13,399 nt of DNA from Candidatus Hydrogenedentota bacterium (GCA_029262095.1 JAJDAB010000130.1:1-13399); one strand, 5' to 3'. Shown: positions 1 through 6,105, numbered from the stretch's first letter. The notes: generated from the sequence alone by a model not told the origin. Program-made: numbers and translations.

Positions 1-552
1 CTCAGCGAGAATGGATTGGTACACCTCTATTGCGACAATGCCGCAATCATTTGACGGTCGGAGGCCGGGCGCTAGGCGTGCTTCCATGACCTGTTCCGGC
101 GTCTTTCGTCCTCCGGGAACCGCCACGCCGGTGGTTAGATAGCGCATCGCGTCCATGTACTTCATGTACCCGATCTCTGCTTCCGCGTTATGGACGGTGA
201 AGATCGCGCTGACGACTTCTTTCGGAGTATTCGCGGGGAATTGGCCTTTGAGGCGATCGAAAACCCTGATGTATTCCTCGACGACTTCGTCTGTGATGTC
301 CAGATCGTGGTCGAGGAACGCGAGGAATGGCGGCAGGTCTTCATTTGCCGCTTGCAAGTAGGCCTGTTCCGGCCGTTCGCGGGCGGCTTCAATTTTCTCC
401 GGCTCAATCTGAGCCAACCGTTCTTGTACGGTGAGCGGTTCTTCGACCGGTTCCTCCTCCTGCGATTGCAGGGCGAGGTATCCGCCAAACGCAACAACGA
501 CGATGAGTACCGAGGTAGCGACGCCTTTTATGAAGTCGGGGCTGACTGGCAT
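1..552 (-). CDS. Membrane-anchored hypothetical protein (3' end outside window)
   Basis: I do not recognise this family. The frame stays open from an ATG at 552 to the window edge (184 codons), so the C-terminus is missing. The start is well supported: a near-perfect Shine-Dalgarno, AGAAGGAGGT, lies 6 nt upstream (559-568). The protein begins with a short polar stretch and one hydrophobic segment at about residues 9-28 (VATSVLIVVVAFGGYLAL), followed by an acidic Glu/Pro-rich linker (about 31-45) and then a soluble, probably helical domain. This fits a single-pass inner-membrane protein with its bulk in the periplasm, or an uncleaved signal anchor. One Cys is visible late in the known part. 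It lies 171 bp downstream of the arsC-like gene on the same strand and may have its own promoter. No function can be assigned. Confidence 0.8.
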   Translation of the reverse strand, partial: MPVSPDFIKGVATSVLIVVVAFGGYLALQSQEEEPVEEPLTVQERLAQIEPEKIEAARERPEQAYLQAANEDLPPFLAFLDHDLDITDEVVEEYIRVFDRLKGQFPANTPKEVVSAIFTVHNAEAEIGYMKYMDAMRYLTTGVAVPGGRKTPEQVMEARLAPGLRPSNDCGIVAIEVYQSILAE

Positions 553-558
553 GGTGTG

Positions 559-568
559 ACCTCCTTCT
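559..568 (-). promoter_or_regulatory. Strong ribosome binding site for the 552-1 gene
   Basis: The minus strand reads AGAAGGAGGT, essentially the full anti-16S complement, 6 nt before the ATG at 552. It decides the start codon of the partial gene. Confidence 0.8.
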
Positions 569-639
569 GTGATGGCTGGTGCGGTAATCGCAATTCCAAG
601 CCGATCGGACGAGATGAGAGGACAATCGTTCTCGCTATC

Positions 640-645
640 AGTATA
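640..645 (-). promoter_or_regulatory. Candidate -10 element (TATACT) upstream of the 552-1 gene
   Basis: The minus strand has TATACT about 90 nt before the ATG, in an AT-richer stretch. I could not find a convincing -35 at 16-18 bp, so this is only a tentative sigma70-type promoter. Confidence 0.25.
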
Positions 646-723
646 GAACTTTTCCGTAAATCGCGCTAGACTTTTCGCACATGCTCATTGAATATTCTCC
701 GATACAATAGCGTTCGGCATCGT

Positions 724-1098
724 CTAGCCTTGAAGCAGTGCCCGAATTTTTTCTATCGGCCGACCGATTGCGGCCTTTGAATCTTTCACCACGATTGGCC
801 GTTGCATGAGATTGGGGTATCGTGCGATAGCAGCCACGATTTCGCTATCGATCGAGTCTTTCGACAGGCCCAGCTCTTGGTATTCCTTCTCGCCCGATCG
901 CACGATTTCATGCGCAGGCACACCAAGAAGCGAAAGTAACTCTTGTAGCTGCACTTCGTTGAGGGGATCCCGGAGATACTCGACCACGATCGGAGTTTCC
1001 CCTTGTGATTCCAAGAGATTTAGCGTTTCACAGCTCTTCGAACAGCGGGGATTGTGGTAGATCGTCAAGTTGTTTTCCGAAGACTCCTTGTGCGTCAT
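724..1098 (-). CDS. arsC: ArsC-family arsenate reductase, glutaredoxin-type
   Basis: This 124-residue protein has the length and fold signature of the glutaredoxin-dependent ArsC/YfgD family, cytosolic enzymes that reduce arsenate to arsenite. Visible landmarks: the active-site segment YHNPRCSKSCET with catalytic Cys19; and the three arginines that bind the oxyanion in the plasmid R773 enzyme, here Arg67 (EIVRSGEKEY), Arg100 (QRPIVV) and Arg113 (IGRPIE). A second Cys at 23 in the active-site helix is not needed for the classical mechanism. The gene starts 18 bp after the slipin stop on the same strand, so the two are probably co-transcribed. No arsR, arsB or acr3 is nearby. The short YfgD-like branch of this family includes members of uncertain physiological role, so arsenate resistance is inferred. 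The ribosome site before the ATG is weak. Confidence 0.88.
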   Translation of the reverse strand: MTHKESSENNLTIYHNPRCSKSCETLNLLESQGETPIVVEYLRDPLNEVQLQELLSLLGVPAHEIVRSGEKEYQELGLSKDSIDSEIVAAIARYPNLMQRPIVVKDSKAAIGRPIEKIRALLQG

Positions 1099-1116
1099 GC
1101 GCTGTCTCGTCCGGTC

Positions 1117-1884
1117 TCAACTCGATTCCGTTTCATGCGCGGGTGTTATGAGCGACTGGCGGCCCGAGAAGTCGATGATAACGGTATGCCCACTCGATTC
1201 GTGCAACGATTGCATTAGGCGGAGCTGCATGAGTTCAGGATTGTCTTTCAGGAGTTGAGCTGCGTTGGCGAGGTTACGGAGCGCGGCGGATTCGCCTCGG
1301 GCGCGTTCCAGCGCAGCTTCGCCTTCCTTGCGGGCGGCAACGACCTGGGAGAACATTTCTTTTAGGCGGCCAGGGAACATGATGTCTCGTATTGCGCACT
1401 CAATCAGCGTGACGCCGATGGCTTCCGTGCCGGGTGTCGCGCGTTCCAAAATTTTCGCCGACATATCCGACCGTTGCTCGAGCAGTTCTTCGGCAGAGAC
1501 CTCCGAGATGATCGCACGCAAGGTCTGCTGGGCTTCTACGTAGAGGGCCTGTTCCGCGTTTTCGACAGACTCGTGCACTTTCCTTACATCGGCATACTTG
1601 TACGCGATGGCCAACGACACTTTTACCGCGACAGCATCTTTAGTAAGAACTTCTTGGCCTTGGAGCGAAGTGACCTTTTGTCTTGTGTCGAAGACTTCGA
1701 GCGTTGTGAACCAGGGCAAATACAAGTAGGCCCCGGCGCTAACGATGCCTGTAAGTCTTCCACTCCGGAATCGAAGCGCCTGTTGGTGATCGAACACGAC
1801 GGTCCGTTTGAACAGCTTCCGCAGTGCAACGTAAATTGCGAGCGGCACACCGAAAATCAACAGTAGCGCGAATACACCTTCCAT
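1117..1884 (-). CDS. Slipin / SPFH (band 7, stomatin-like) membrane protein
   Basis: The 255-residue protein has an N-terminal hydrophobic segment (about 3-20) followed by basic residues, then a band 7/PHB (SPFH) domain at about 30-195. Typical stretches include GAYLYLPWFTTLEVFDTRQ, the core around VKVSLAIAYKY, and ALYVEAQQTLRAIISEVSAEELL. It ends in an Ala/Glu-rich coiled-coil (about 182-212, ARKEGEAALERARGESAALR) and a short tail. Slipins oligomerise at the membrane and scaffold microdomains, often with a partner NfeD-like protein or protease. No NfeD gene is seen here; instead the downstream partner is an ArsC-like reductase 18 bp away. The start at 1884 is supported by an AAAGG motif 9 nt upstream. 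The family call is firm, the cellular role is not. Confidence 0.9.
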   Translation of the reverse strand: MEGVFALLLIFGVPLAIYVALRKLFKRTVVFDHQQALRFRSGRLTGIVSAGAYLYLPWFTTLEVFDTRQKVTSLQGQEVLTKDAVAVKVSLAIAYKYADVRKVHESVENAEQALYVEAQQTLRAIISEVSAEELLEQRSDMSAKILERATPGTEAIGVTLIECAIRDIMFPGRLKEMFSQVVAARKEGEAALERARGESAALRNLANAAQLLKDNPELMQLRLMQSLHESSGHTVIIDFSGRQSLITPAHETESS

Positions 1885-2002
1885 GCTAGCGGCCTTTCAA
1901 ATTAGGATCTCGCCCGGCCACCCGCCTGCCGTTGGCGGAGGTCTAAACCTGCGAGGCCTCCGGCATGCTGCGTTGCCGCTGGGCGGCGAGGCGAAACCCG
2001 TT

Positions 2003-2029
2003 GGGATTCGAACCCTGGTTACCAACCAG
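2003..2029 (-). other. tRNA-Thr-like hairpin remnant
   Basis: On the minus strand a hairpin CTGG/CCAG encloses TTGGTAA, which has the exact form of a tRNA anticodon loop with GGT (Thr). It runs straight into GGG-TTCGAAT-CCC, which has the form of a T-loop. There is no variable loop between them, the T-stem has only three pairs, and no 5' acceptor strand matching the downstream bases is present. It is therefore not a functional tRNA gene. It may be a decayed tRNA, part of a small dispersed repeat, or chance. Confidence 0.3.
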
Positions 2030-2233
2030 TTTGGGACGATATGCGAAGCCACGGCGGCGATGCCGACTGGGCCGCGTGTTTATTCCCAGGCAGAGTTTAG
2101 CGTGGGGGCGGCGAAAAGGAAAACAGTTATTTGGATAGGGGTGCCGCGAATAGTCTGCCCGGAAAGAGTCTCGGCACAGATCGGGAGCTGTCTGGAGGGG
2201 GAACGCGAGAACAGTGTATCGATCTAAGTAATC

Positions 2234-2264
2234 GAGTTTGATCCAAACTCCGTTTTTTCCGGAG
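2234..2264. repeat. Two mutually exclusive small hairpins
   Basis: GAGTTTG-ATC-CAAACTC (2234-2250) is a perfect 7-bp inverted repeat. Its distal CTC is also the start of CTCCG-(7 nt)-CGGAG (2248-2264), so only one of the two stems can form at a time. They lie about 65 bp after the stop of the upstream minus-strand gene. No U-run follows on the minus strand, so a rho-independent terminator is not supported. Confidence 0.35.
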
Positions 2265-2329
2265 ACCCGGCCAAGCCCAGACTTGCTTCGCATGTCTTCG
2301 AGGAACTCGGCCCTCCCTTCGGCGAGCAC

Positions 2330-3535
2330 CTAGTTTTTCTCGCCAATTAACTTGCGCGCACTTTCCTCCAATGCGGGTGCGCGCAATCCGGCTGCTTTGC
2401 CCTCGGCGATGGCGTCGTCGATCGGCACGCCGTTGCGTGTGGCGCGGTACATGGACCAGATGTAGCCAACGCGGTTCGAACTGCCGCAATGGAGGAGAAT
2501 AGGTTTCTTCGCGGTTTCGTGTTCCTCAATGATTGAGAAGATTTTGTTCAATTGTTCTTTGGTCGGTTCGCCGCGAATGCCGACGTGTTCGTAGCTCATG
2601 CCTGCGTCTTTGATGGCTGCAGGCTGATCGAAATCGAGGCCGTCGACCTCGGGTTGGGTGCGGAGATTGAGCACTGTCTCAACGCCCATGTTCGCGTATT
2701 GTTTGAATTCATCTGGTTTGGGTTGTCCAGCAAAATGGACGAAGTTTCCGAACGTTGAAGGATTGACGACCGTGCCGACTTCAATGGGGTAAATGCGCGA
2801 TTCCGAATCCCACGCGATGGGTTTGGATTCGCCGTCGCCGGCTTGAAACACGAACAAATGTTGCGCGGGCAGGAATTCACGTCGTTCGACGAGCGTGAAT
2901 CCCGCGGCGGACCATTCGCTCATCACTTCTTCGATAGTCATCTTGTGGTCGCGGGGGATGAAGGCGGGCATGACATCATCCGTTTGTTCAGCGCGGTACT
3001 CGAGCAGGGCGACTTTGCCGCCGGGTTTGAGGGCTTTTTTTATGCCTTCGAGCATCGGCTTGGGCTGGCTAAATTCATGATAGACGTCAACCAGTAACGC
3101 CCAATCGATATCTCCTTCCGGTAATTGGGGATCGGTCTCGGTGCCGAGGATGAGTTCGATGTTTTTCACACTCGCTTCTTTGGCTCTTTCGGCGAGTTGG
3201 TCGTGCATGCCCTGTTGAATATCTTGCGCGTAGACTTTGCCCCCAGGACCGACGCGTTCGGCAAGGCGTAGCGTGTAGAATCCGTTTCCGCAGCCGACAT
3301 CGGCAACGACGTCGCCGTCTTTCAATGCCATAAAATCAAGCGTCTTATCCGGTTGTTCGAGATCAACACGCATGTCGCTGAGCAGGATCGCGGCTTGTTC
3401 CGGCTTTAGGATTTTGCCGGGCTCGCGTTTGTGGCCGTGGTCGTGATCTTGGGCGAATGCCTGTACGGCGCCGATGAGCGTGAACGCTATTGATCCGATC
3501 ATAGAGGCCGAATGGAATCTAGTTGTTGTGCGCAT
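2330..3535 (-). CDS. Exported SAM-methyltransferase / DUF442-like phosphatase fusion
   Basis: I place the start at 3535 rather than at the longer 3604 ATG: AAGGAG lies 6 nt upstream, and the protein then begins with a clean signal peptide (basic MRTTTR, hydrophobic SMIGSIAFTLIGAV, AFA before Gln29). The 401-residue product has a His-rich start (DHDHGHK, 30-36), then a class I methyltransferase domain (about 45-232) with SAM-binding motif I VADVGCGNG (77-85), a later acidic residue in KVYAQDI (100-106), and the post-motif KPGGK (170-174). A second domain (about 248-400) resembles DUF442/Blh cysteine phosphatases: FAGQPKPDEFKQYANMGVETVLNLR, then the active-site loop HCGSSNR with Cys350 and Arg355. 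The substrate is unknown. Export is odd for a SAM-dependent enzyme. The gene is downstream of nsrR on the same strand, 174 bp away. Confidence 0.85.
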   Translation of the reverse strand: MRTTTRFHSASMIGSIAFTLIGAVQAFAQDHDHGHKREPGKILKPEQAAILLSDMRVDLEQPDKTLDFMALKDGDVVADVGCGNGFYTLRLAERVGPGGKVYAQDIQQGMHDQLAERAKEASVKNIELILGTETDPQLPEGDIDWALLVDVYHEFSQPKPMLEGIKKALKPGGKVALLEYRAEQTDDVMPAFIPRDHKMTIEEVMSEWSAAGFTLVERREFLPAQHLFVFQAGDGESKPIAWDSESRIYPIEVGTVVNPSTFGNFVHFAGQPKPDEFKQYANMGVETVLNLRTQPEVDGLDFDQPAAIKDAGMSYEHVGIRGEPTKEQLNKIFSIIEEHETAKKPILLHCGSSNRVGYIWSMYRATRNGVPIDDAIAEGKAAGLRAPALEESARKLIGEKN

Positions 3536-3540
3536 TGAAT

Positions 3541-3546
3541 TCTCCT
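3541..3546 (-). promoter_or_regulatory. Ribosome binding site that fixes the 3535 start
   Basis: The minus strand reads AAGGAG followed by AATTCA and the ATG at 3535. The longer reading from 3604 would add 23 mostly polar residues ahead of the signal peptide and has no comparable site. Confidence 0.7.
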
Positions 3547-3709
3547 TGCGTGAATTTTTTCTCATTGCATATGTGTTGGTCAGTTGGCGAAAGTGATCCT
3601 TCACCCTAATTCATCCCTGAAGAGAGGGGACACTGAATCCGCTGACCTTTCGATATGATAGCTAATCCTACACGAACTATTTCGATCTTTGCGACGTGCG
3701 CATTGTGTT

Positions 3710-4147
3710 TTAATTCTTGTTGGGCAGTAGGATTTGCGCCAACTGTTCGCGCTCACCTACTACGTCCTCGAGCGTGTATTCGTCGAGCTTTTCTTGAAAC
3801 GCCGCTTCCGCTTGTTGGAGTACGCCTTTGAGAACGCAAACGGGGGCGATGGGGCAGGTGTTGGTCTCGGGTGCGAAGCATTCGACGATCACGCGGTTCG
3901 TTTCGAGGTCGCGCACGACTTCCCCGAGTCGAATCCGTTTGGGTGCGTGAGCGAGGTGGATGCCTCCGGACCGGCCGCGTTCGGTATTGATATAGCCGAG
4001 TTGGCTTAACCGGTGAACAACCTTGACCAAGTGATTTCGGGAAATGCCGTATTGTTCCGCAATCTCAGCGACGGTGGCGGGGCCGTCGGAGCAGGCGAGG
4101 TAGATGAGAACGCGTAGTCCGAAGTCGGTGTAAGCGGTCAGTTGCAT
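3710..4147 (-). CDS. nsrR: Rrf2-family NO-sensing repressor, NsrR-like
   Basis: The 145-residue protein begins MQLTAYTDFGLRVLIYLA, the typical NsrR/Rrf2 start, followed by a winged helix-turn-helix (about 25-68: VAEIAEQYGISRNHLVKVVHRLSQLGYI, wing GRSGGIHLA). The Fe-S ligand loop carries three cysteines, Cys90, Cys98 and Cys104 (ECFAPETNTCPIAPVC), as in NsrR, whose iron-sulfur cluster is nitrosylated by NO and then releases DNA. YTLEDVV near the C-terminus is also an NsrR signature. It is divergent from the haemoglobin-reductase operon, with 118 bp between the two starts. That space holds a palindrome in a promoter spacer, so control of the neighbour and of itself is likely. A close relative such as another Rrf2 regulator is possible, but the cysteine pattern and context favour NsrR. 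Confidence 0.88.
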   Translation of the reverse strand: MQLTAYTDFGLRVLIYLACSDGPATVAEIAEQYGISRNHLVKVVHRLSQLGYINTERGRSGGIHLAHAPKRIRLGEVVRDLETNRVIVECFAPETNTCPIAPVCVLKGVLQQAEAAFQEKLDEYTLEDVVGEREQLAQILLPNKN

Positions 4148-4199
4148 GAGATTTCTCGCGGGTTGCTGGCGGTTCGATTATTGGTCATGATGCTGGAGG

Positions 4200-4228
4200 T
4201 TGAAATATGCATACAGAATACATAATAT
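4200..4228 (+). promoter_or_regulatory. Candidate sigma70 promoter for the haemoglobin-reductase operon
   Basis: TTGAAA (4200-4205) and TAATAT (4223-4228) are separated by exactly 17 bp, about 38 bp before the ATG at 4266. The -35 matches consensus at five of six positions, the -10 at four. The whole spacer is occupied by an imperfect palindrome. Confidence 0.6.
4206..4224. promoter_or_regulatory. Candidate NsrR operator (19-bp imperfect palindrome)
   Basis: TATGCATACAGAATACATA is an inverted repeat in which seven of nine pairs around the central base are complementary. AT-rich palindromes built on ATGCAT-like half-sites are typical of NsrR operators in proteobacteria. Its position over the promoter spacer, between a divergent nsrR and the NO-detoxification genes, would let a bound repressor block RNA polymerase. 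Binding is inferred. Confidence 0.55.
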
Positions 4229-4265
4229 AGTCTTTGGGTTAAACAAAGGCATTAGGAGCGTTGAT

Positions 4266-4631
4266 ATGAGTTCACTTTATGAGCAGTTGGGGGGAGACGC
4301 GGCGGTCGATAAGGCGGTGGATCTGTTTTATCGCCGGGTTTTGAAGGATGACCGCATCTCGAGTTTCTTCGAAGGCACGGACATGGAAAGGCAGGCCGCG
4401 AAGCAAAAAGGGTTTCTGACGATGGCGTTCAGTGGACCGAATAATTACACCGGGATGGACATGCGTAAAGGGCACGCGCATCTGTTGGAAAAGGGGTTGA
4501 ACGATTCGCACGTGGACGCCGTGATCGAAAATCTGACCGGTACGTTGCGGGACATGGGCGTAGCGGAAGATCTCGTTGAACAGGTCGGCGCTGTCGCGGA
4601 ATCGACGCGCGATGATGTGTTGAGCCGTTAG
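4266..4631 (+). CDS. glbN: Group I truncated haemoglobin (trHbN/GlbN type)
   Basis: The start is the ATG at 4266: AGGAG (4254-4258) lies 7 nt upstream, and the protein then begins SSLYEQLGGDAAVDKAVDLFYRRVL like cyanobacterial GlbN. The longer reading from a TTG at 4200 would run through the promoter. The 121 residues align without gaps, from memory, to the first 70 of Synechocystis GlbN: Tyr22 at B10, Gln43 at E7, Lys46 where GlbN has the distal His, and proximal His70 (KGHAHL). Group I globins with TyrB10 and GlnE7 bind O2 tightly and can oxidise NO to nitrate when re-reduced. The next gene, 10 bp on, encodes a suitable reductase and the divergent regulator is NsrR-like, so NO dioxygenation is the best guess; O2 or peroxide chemistry is an alternative. 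Confidence 0.9.
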   Translation: MSSLYEQLGGDAAVDKAVDLFYRRVLKDDRISSFFEGTDMERQAAKQKGFLTMAFSGPNNYTGMDMRKGHAHLLEKGLNDSHVDAVIENLTGTLRDMGVAEDLVEQVGAVAESTRDDVLSR

Positions 4632-4641
4632 CTCGCAGTCC

Positions 4642-5622
4642 ATGCCGAGCATTCATGTAAACGGTGACACGTATGAGTGTGTCGCCGATGAGACTGTATT
4701 GGATTGTCTGGAACGGCATGACATTGAGCTGATGTCGTCGTGCCGCACGGGTGTATGTCAAACGTGCATGGTGCAGGCTGTCGAGGGGACGCCGCCTGAC
4801 GCGTCGCAAAAGGGGCTCCGGGATACGATGGCCGCGCAGGGCTTCTTTCTTTCGTGTTGCGCGGTGCCGGCGGAAGACTTGTGGCTCGACCTCGCGGGGA
4901 CCAAGGGACGAGAGCATCGGGCGCGCGTTATTGAGATCGATAAGCTCAATGAGCGAGTTGTTCGTGTGCGTTGCGAGCCGCCGGAGCCTATCGAGTATTG
5001 CGCTGGACAATTCATGAACATCGTCGGTCCGGAGGGGGATGTCCGGAGTTATTCGATCGCGAGCGTGGGGGCGTTGGACTCGTTCCTCGAGTTTCATGTG
5101 CTGCTGATGCCGGGGGGTAAGGTCAGTTCGTGGATTCATGATGGTCTGAACGTGGGGGATGAACTGACGCTGATCGGCCCGCAAGGCGCTTGTTATTATG
5201 CGCCGGGTTCGCCCGATCAGCCGATGGTGTTAGCAGGAACGGGGACTGGGCTTGCGCCGTTGTACGGCATTGTTCGTGACGCGTTGCGGCAAGGGCATGT
5301 CGCGCCTATCCACATGTTTCATGGAAGCGTGACGGCGGACGGCCTGTACTTGGTGGATGCGTTGCGAGCATTGGCCGAGAAGCATGACAACTTTTCTTAC
5401 TATGCGTGTGCGTTGGAAGCCGGTGGGGACGACGATAATATTCAGATACAAGCAATCGATGCGTACGTAGAATCCACTTTGCCGGATCTCGGAGGCTATC
5501 GCGTGTACCTATGTGGGCACCCAGACTTGGTCAAGACGATGCAGCGCGGCGTATTTCTGGCGGGCGCGAGCATGAGTGATATCTATACGGATGCGTTTTT
5601 GCCGGCGGGTGGTGCGTCCTAG
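4642..5622 (+). CDS. [2Fe-2S] ferredoxin / FAD / NAD(P)H oxidoreductase
   Basis: The 326-residue protein has the order ferredoxin, FAD domain, NAD domain, as in multicomponent oxygenase reductases (MmoC, BenC type). Plant-type cluster ligands are Cys34, Cys39, Cys42 and Cys72 or Cys73 (SCRTGVCQTC...LSCC). The FAD domain (about 90-185) carries RSYSIAS (135-141). The NAD domain carries GTGTGLAPLYGI (199-210) and the C-terminal YLCGHPDLV (289-297), with the final DAFLPAGG. It starts 10 bp after the haemoglobin stop without a clear ribosome site, which suggests translational coupling. With the truncated haemoglobin it supplies the electron path of a flavohaemoglobin, but with an added iron-sulfur relay and on a separate polypeptide. 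Pairing of the two proteins is inferred from the operon. An oxygenase partner elsewhere is possible. Confidence 0.9.
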   Translation: MPSIHVNGDTYECVADETVLDCLERHDIELMSSCRTGVCQTCMVQAVEGTPPDASQKGLRDTMAAQGFFLSCCAVPAEDLWLDLAGTKGREHRARVIEIDKLNERVVRVRCEPPEPIEYCAGQFMNIVGPEGDVRSYSIASVGALDSFLEFHVLLMPGGKVSSWIHDGLNVGDELTLIGPQGACYYAPGSPDQPMVLAGTGTGLAPLYGIVRDALRQGHVAPIHMFHGSVTADGLYLVDALRALAEKHDNFSYYACALEAGGDDDNIQIQAIDAYVESTLPDLGGYRVYLCGHPDLVKTMQRGVFLAGASMSDIYTDAFLPAGGAS

Positions 5623-5748
5623 TCATGTGTCAGAATGGAGGATCTTTCAACTAGATCAGGTTTAGCTGTTTCATGCGCTAATCCAGCCAGTGAATTCATT
5701 CTGGACGCTTTCAATAACACGAGGTCATTACGTGCGGACGCTCTCCAT

Positions 5749-5823
5749 CGTCATGCCCGCGAAGGCGGGAGGACGAGATCGACTACGATACGCCTGGGAT
5801 TCCCGCCTGCGCGGGAAGGACGA
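5749..5823. repeat. REP/MITE-like palindromic element
   Basis: The element opens CGTCATGCCCGCGAAGGCGGG and ends TTCCCGCCTGCGCGGGAAGGACGA, so its ends are near-inverted copies (CGTC...GACG) and each holds its own short GC hairpin (CCCGC/GCGGG type). This form, 'TCATGCCCGC..GCGGGAATGACGA', is a very common dispersed non-coding repeat in many bacterial genomes. It may help end transcription from the reductase operon. Confidence 0.6.
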
Positions 5824-5930
5824 AGTGGGGTTGGGTCCGGCGCTTCGATACGCCCACAACGTGAAGCGAAGAGCGCTGGTTTCCAGTCATCTCGCATACC
5901 AATGCATGTATACGGCTTACTTCAACCTGC

Positions 5931-5944
5931 CAACTAGCTAGTTG
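5931..5944. repeat. Perfect 14-bp palindrome
   Basis: CAACTAGCTAGTTG is identical on both strands. It lies between the two repeat elements and may mark an element boundary or a protein-binding site. Nothing else supports a function. Confidence 0.4.
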
Positions 5945-6030
5945 TTCTCGTTCCCGCGTGGGATTCTCCTGGGTCCTCGATTTGTCGCGAGTACTCGAGA
6001 AGATTCCTCACTCTGTTCGGAATGACATGC
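5941..6030 (-). repeat. Second dispersed repeat-like element
   Basis: On the minus strand the segment contains GTCATTCCGAACAGAGTGAG followed by GAATCTTCTCGAG and, further on, GAATCCCACGCGGGAACGAG. The 'CATTCCGAAC..AGTGAGGAATC' phrase belongs to a widely dispersed non-coding repeat that is often mistranslated as 'CHSEQSEES'. It includes the perfect palindrome CGAGTACTCG (5988-5997). Its copy number in this genome cannot be seen from the window. Confidence 0.45.
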
Positions 6031-6056
6031 GGATGGGAATGCGCGCGCAATGCGAC

Positions 6057-6096
6057 AAAAGGCGCCGGGGCCGAAACGTATCGCTCCGGCCCCGGC
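6057..6096 (-). terminator. Rho-independent terminator of rnpB
   Basis: On the minus strand a perfect 10-bp GC stem (GCCGGGGCCG at 6096-6087 pairing with CGGCCCCGGC at 6073-6064) with a 13-nt loop is followed by GCC and TTTT (6060-6057). It lies about 10 nt after the RNase P RNA 3' end. The short U-run is modest, but the stem is very strong. Confidence 0.8.
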
Positions 6097-6105
6097 ATCG
6101 TGGTA

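Larger units (their letters stand above)
1885..2329. other. Gene-free stretch with hairpins and tRNA-like fragment
   Basis: These 445 bp separate the stop of the methyltransferase-phosphatase gene from the slipin start. An open frame crosses the minus strand (2329-1943), but its arginine-, serine- and proline-rich translation resembles no protein family I know, and it has no ribosome site. The stretch holds GC-rich inverted repeats near 1922-1961 (CCGCC/GGCGG and GGAGG/CCTCC), a tRNA-like pair of hairpins (2003-2029) and two overlapping hairpins (2234-2264). It presumably contains the slipin promoter, but I see no convincing one. Confidence 0.5.
5623..6056. other. Gene-free stretch with dispersed palindromic repeats
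   Basis: No credible gene is seen between the reductase stop and the rnpB terminator. The short open frames here are low-complexity readings of palindromic repeats. The stretch holds a REP/MITE-like element (5749-5823), a perfect 14-bp palindrome (5931-5944) and a second repeat-like element (5941-6030). No ordinary terminator follows the reductase gene, so the hairpins of the first element may serve that role. Confidence 0.6.

Noticed and set aside
190..669. 159-residue plus-strand open frame
   Set aside because: It is antisense to the partial gene at 552-1, which has a near-perfect ribosome site and a membrane anchor.
1943..2329. Open frame on the minus strand between the fusion gene and the slipin gene
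   Set aside because: No ribosome site, no recognisable domain, and the translation runs through the tRNA-like hairpins and GC-rich inverted repeats.
3536..3604. Longer N-terminus for the methyltransferase-phosphatase fusion
   Set aside because: The internal ATG at 3535 has a good AAGGAG site and places the signal peptide at the start.
4200..4265. Longer start (TTG at 4200) for the truncated haemoglobin
   Set aside because: The extra residues lie on the promoter and palindrome; the ATG at 4266 has an AGGAG site and matches the family start.
4429..5184. 251-residue minus-strand open frame
   Set aside because: An arginine- and histidine-rich reading antisense to the haemoglobin and reductase genes, both of which carry clear family motifs.
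5749..5823. Possible CRISPR-like repeat
   Set aside because: There are only two inverted, not direct, copies and no spacers; it fits a REP/MITE-type element.
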